DNA of 7,778 bases from Caldimonas sp. (lineage in GTDB: Bacteria > Pseudomonadota > Gammaproteobacteria > Burkholderiales > Burkholderiaceae_C): assembly GCA_030150305.1 (NCBI GenBank), contig JASLGD010000032.1:1-7778 (forward strand). Reading direction: 5' to 3'. Under the pieces are notes generated by a model. The model had not been told where the DNA came from and did not search any database. It was given only the letters and a program-made list of their open reading frames with translations. Shown piece after piece: positions 6,454 through 7,778 of the stretch. Made by a program: the position numbers and the translations under genes. How positions within the stretch are numbered: position 1 is the stretch's first letter; the number at the start of each line of letters is the position of its first letter.

Positions 6454-7778
6454 ATGTCCGACAGCCCCTGGCCCACCACGGTCCCCGAGCCCCGCCATTC
6501 GCCGGGCCCCCGGCGGGCCGCGCTGCACGATGCGCTCGCGCCGGGGACGCGGCTCGACGAGTTCGAGATCCTGAGCGTGCTCGGCATCGGCGCGTTCGGC
6601 ATCGTCTACCTCGCGTACGACCACGTGCTCGTGCGCCGCGTCGCGATCAAGGAGTACATGCCGGCCGCGCTAGCCGGAAGGCGCGAAGGCATGCCGGTCG
6701 CGCTGCGCGCGCCCGAGTTCGCGGCGACGTTCGAGCGCGGCCTCGATTCGTTCCTCAGCGAGGCGCGCTTGCTGGCGAGCTTCGACCATCCGGCGCTCGT
6801 GAAGGTGCATCGCTTCTGGCGCGCGAACGACACCGCCTACATGGCGATGCAGCACTATCCGGGCGCGACTCTGAAGGACGTGCGCATGCGCATGGCCGCG
6901 CCCCCTGACGAGGCGTGGCTCGTCGCGCTCACCGAGCCGCTGCTCGATGCGCTCGAGGTGCTGCATCGTCAGGGCGTCTATCACCGCGACGTCTCGCCCG
7001 ACAACATCCTGATCCTGCCGAACGGTCGACCGGTCCTGCTCGACTTCGGCGCGGCGCGGCGGGTGATCGGCAACGGCTCGCAGTTCCTGAGCGCGGTGCT
7101 GAAGCCGCCGTTCGCGCCCGTCGAGCAGTACGCCAACGACGTCGAGCTGCGGCAGGGGCCGTGGACCGACCTCTACGCGCTCGGCGCGACGCTCTACTTC
7201 GCGCTGCTCGGCCACGCGCCGACGCCTTCGGTCGTGCGCGCCGTCGACGACGCGCTGCCGCTCCTCGCGACCGAGCGCGACGAGCGCGACGCGCGCGACG
7301 AGCCGCCGCAGGGACCTCTCCTCGCGACGGTCGACTGGATGCTCGCGATGGCGCCCGACGAGCGTCCTCGCGACGTCGACGAAGTGCGCCGCGTGCTGCG
7401 CGGCGAGGCGCCGCCGCCGTCGCGGCGCGTCGCGCCGCATCGCGATCGCGATCGCCGCAACGACGAAGACGCCGCGATCGCCTCGCTCGCCGCCGGCGAC
7501 GACGACGACGAAGACGCCGCAGACGAAGATCCCGCGCATGAGATCGAGCCTCGGTCGACGTTCGCTCCGGGTCGCGAGCCCGCGCCCGCGGCGCCTGCGA
7601 ACGCAACGCCCGGACGCGAGCCGCTCTTCGCGTCGCGCGCCCGCGCTGCGCGCAGTCCGCGCTTCGCCGTCGTCGCGCTCGGCGTGCTCGGCGCGATCGT
7701 GCTCGCGACCGGCGCGTGGACGTTGAACCGCGCCGGTCCGGCGACGCCTGCGCTCGCCTCGCTCGCCGCCGCGCTGCG
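6454..7778 (+). CDS. Transmembrane serine/threonine protein kinase (3' partial)
   Basis: The frame is open from ATG 6454 to the window edge (441 full codons plus two bases), so the C-terminus is missing. Kinase domain, residues about 35-316: glycine loop GIGAFGIVY (44-52); VAIKEYMP with ATP-anchoring Lys66; helix-C Glu103 in FLSEARLL; catalytic loop HRDVSPDN (177-184) with Asp179 and Asn184; DFG at 197-199; FAPVEQY in place of APE (220-226); Asp239 in DLYALGATLY; and Arg304 in DERP. All core catalytic residues are present. The Lys usually found two residues after the catalytic Asp is Ser181. A proline/arginine-rich and acidic linker (about 320-400, with an Asp/Glu run at 349-359) leads to one membrane helix at 404-422, so the missing part should be extracytoplasmic and may sense a signal. 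GAAGG at 6447-6451 is very close to the ATG for a ribosome site; GTG 6427 is a less likely start. Targets are unknown. Confidence 0.93.
   Translation, partial: MSDSPWPTTVPEPRHSPGPRRAALHDALAPGTRLDEFEILSVLGIGAFGIVYLAYDHVLVRRVAIKEYMPAALAGRREGMPVALRAPEFAATFERGLDSFLSEARLLASFDHPALVKVHRFWRANDTAYMAMQHYPGATLKDVRMRMAAPPDEAWLVALTEPLLDALEVLHRQGVYHRDVSPDNILILPNGRPVLLDFGAARRVIGNGSQFLSAVLKPPFAPVEQYANDVELRQGPWTDLYALGATLYFALLGHAPTPSVVRAVDDALPLLATERDERDARDEPPQGPLLATVDWMLAMAPDERPRDVDEVRRVLRGEAPPPSRRVAPHRDRDRRNDEDAAIASLAAGDDDDEDAADEDPAHEIEPRSTFAPGREPAPAAPANATPGREPLFASRARAARSPRFAVVALGVLGAIVLATGAWTLNRAGPATPALASLAAAL
7273..7299 (+). repeat. Three 9-bp tandem repeats inside the kinase gene
   Basis: GAGCGCGAC occurs twice in tandem (7273-7281 and 7282-7290), followed by GCGCGCGAC with two differences (7291-7299). 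They encode Glu-Arg-Asp, Glu-Arg-Asp, Ala-Arg-Asp in a surface loop of the kinase C-lobe. The period of nine keeps the reading frame, so copy number could vary without breaking the gene. Confidence 0.6.
7460..7520 (+). repeat. 16-bp direct repeat in the acidic linker of the kinase
   Basis: ACGACGAAGACGCCGC is present at 7460-7475 and again at 7505-7520. The copies are 45 bp apart, so they are in phase, and both encode Asn/Asp-Asp-Glu-Asp-Ala-Ala. They sit in the low-complexity acidic linker before the membrane helix and probably arose by local duplication. Confidence 0.55.

Noticed and set aside
4312..6624. 770-codon minus-strand frame and 797-codon plus-strand frame (4515-6908) over the OPT gene
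   Set aside because: Both have Arg/Asp/Ala-rich, non-hydrophobic products without motifs. They exist because stop codons are rare in DNA of this composition.
727..7455. Many copies of GCGATCGC-like octamers through the window
   Set aside because: They occur inside genes as Ala-Ile and similar codon pairs (GCG ATC GCG) and in the spacer only by chance. They follow codon preference and do not behave as spaced repeats or a CRISPR array.
6670..7541. Minus-strand 289-codon frame and plus-strand 208-codon frame over the kinase
   Set aside because: Both are shadows of the kinase gene, which has all catalytic motifs in frame from 6454.

Overview
The window looks like ordinary chromosome from a very GC-rich Gram-negative bacterium, most likely a betaproteobacterium of the Burkholderiales type. 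This rests on the DsbD thioredoxin module (a Gram-negative inner-membrane protein), an initiator tRNA with an encoded CCA end, a lipoprotein with a poly-glycine start to its mature part, and strong G/C bias at third codon positions. The taxonomic call is an inference; no ribosomal or other phylogenetic marker gene is present. I found no insertion sequence, phage gene, CRISPR array or integrase.

Layout. (1) Positions 1-369: the 3' end of dsbD, entering from the left edge. (2) 391-532: an initiator tRNA(fMet) unit with an extended -10-like promoter, a 77-nt tRNA and a 10-bp hairpin terminator. (3) 552-1994: a secreted, probably lipid-anchored PQQ-dependent sugar dehydrogenase carrying an N-terminal Ig-like domain. 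(4) 2010-3434, minus strand: a mercuric-reductase-like FAD disulfide oxidoreductase, ending 15 bp from gene 3 in a tail-to-tail arrangement. (5) 3542-4435: a DMT/EamA transporter, divergent from gene 4. (6) 4432-6276: an OPT/YSL-family oligopeptide or metal-chelate transporter whose start codon overlaps the DMT stop (ATGA). (7) 6277-6453: a non-coding gap with hairpins and a T6 run. (8) 6454 to the right edge: a transmembrane Ser/Thr protein kinase, cut off just after its membrane helix. It is open to the end of the window.

How the genes relate. The only clear operon is the DMT-OPT pair, two multi-pass inner-membrane carriers that are probably translationally coupled. DsbD, the PQQ dehydrogenase and the FAD oxidoreductase all concern redox chemistry (the first two in the periplasm or envelope), but their orientations and the intervening tRNA argue against a single functional unit. 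The kinase is separated from the transporters by a probable terminator and most likely starts its own transcription unit.

I did not find a convincing undescribed system. The points most worth checking are the lack of promoter space before the PQQ dehydrogenase, two cysteines at the extreme C-terminus of the FAD oxidoreductase, and the kinase with its HRDVSPDN catalytic loop and leader hairpin.
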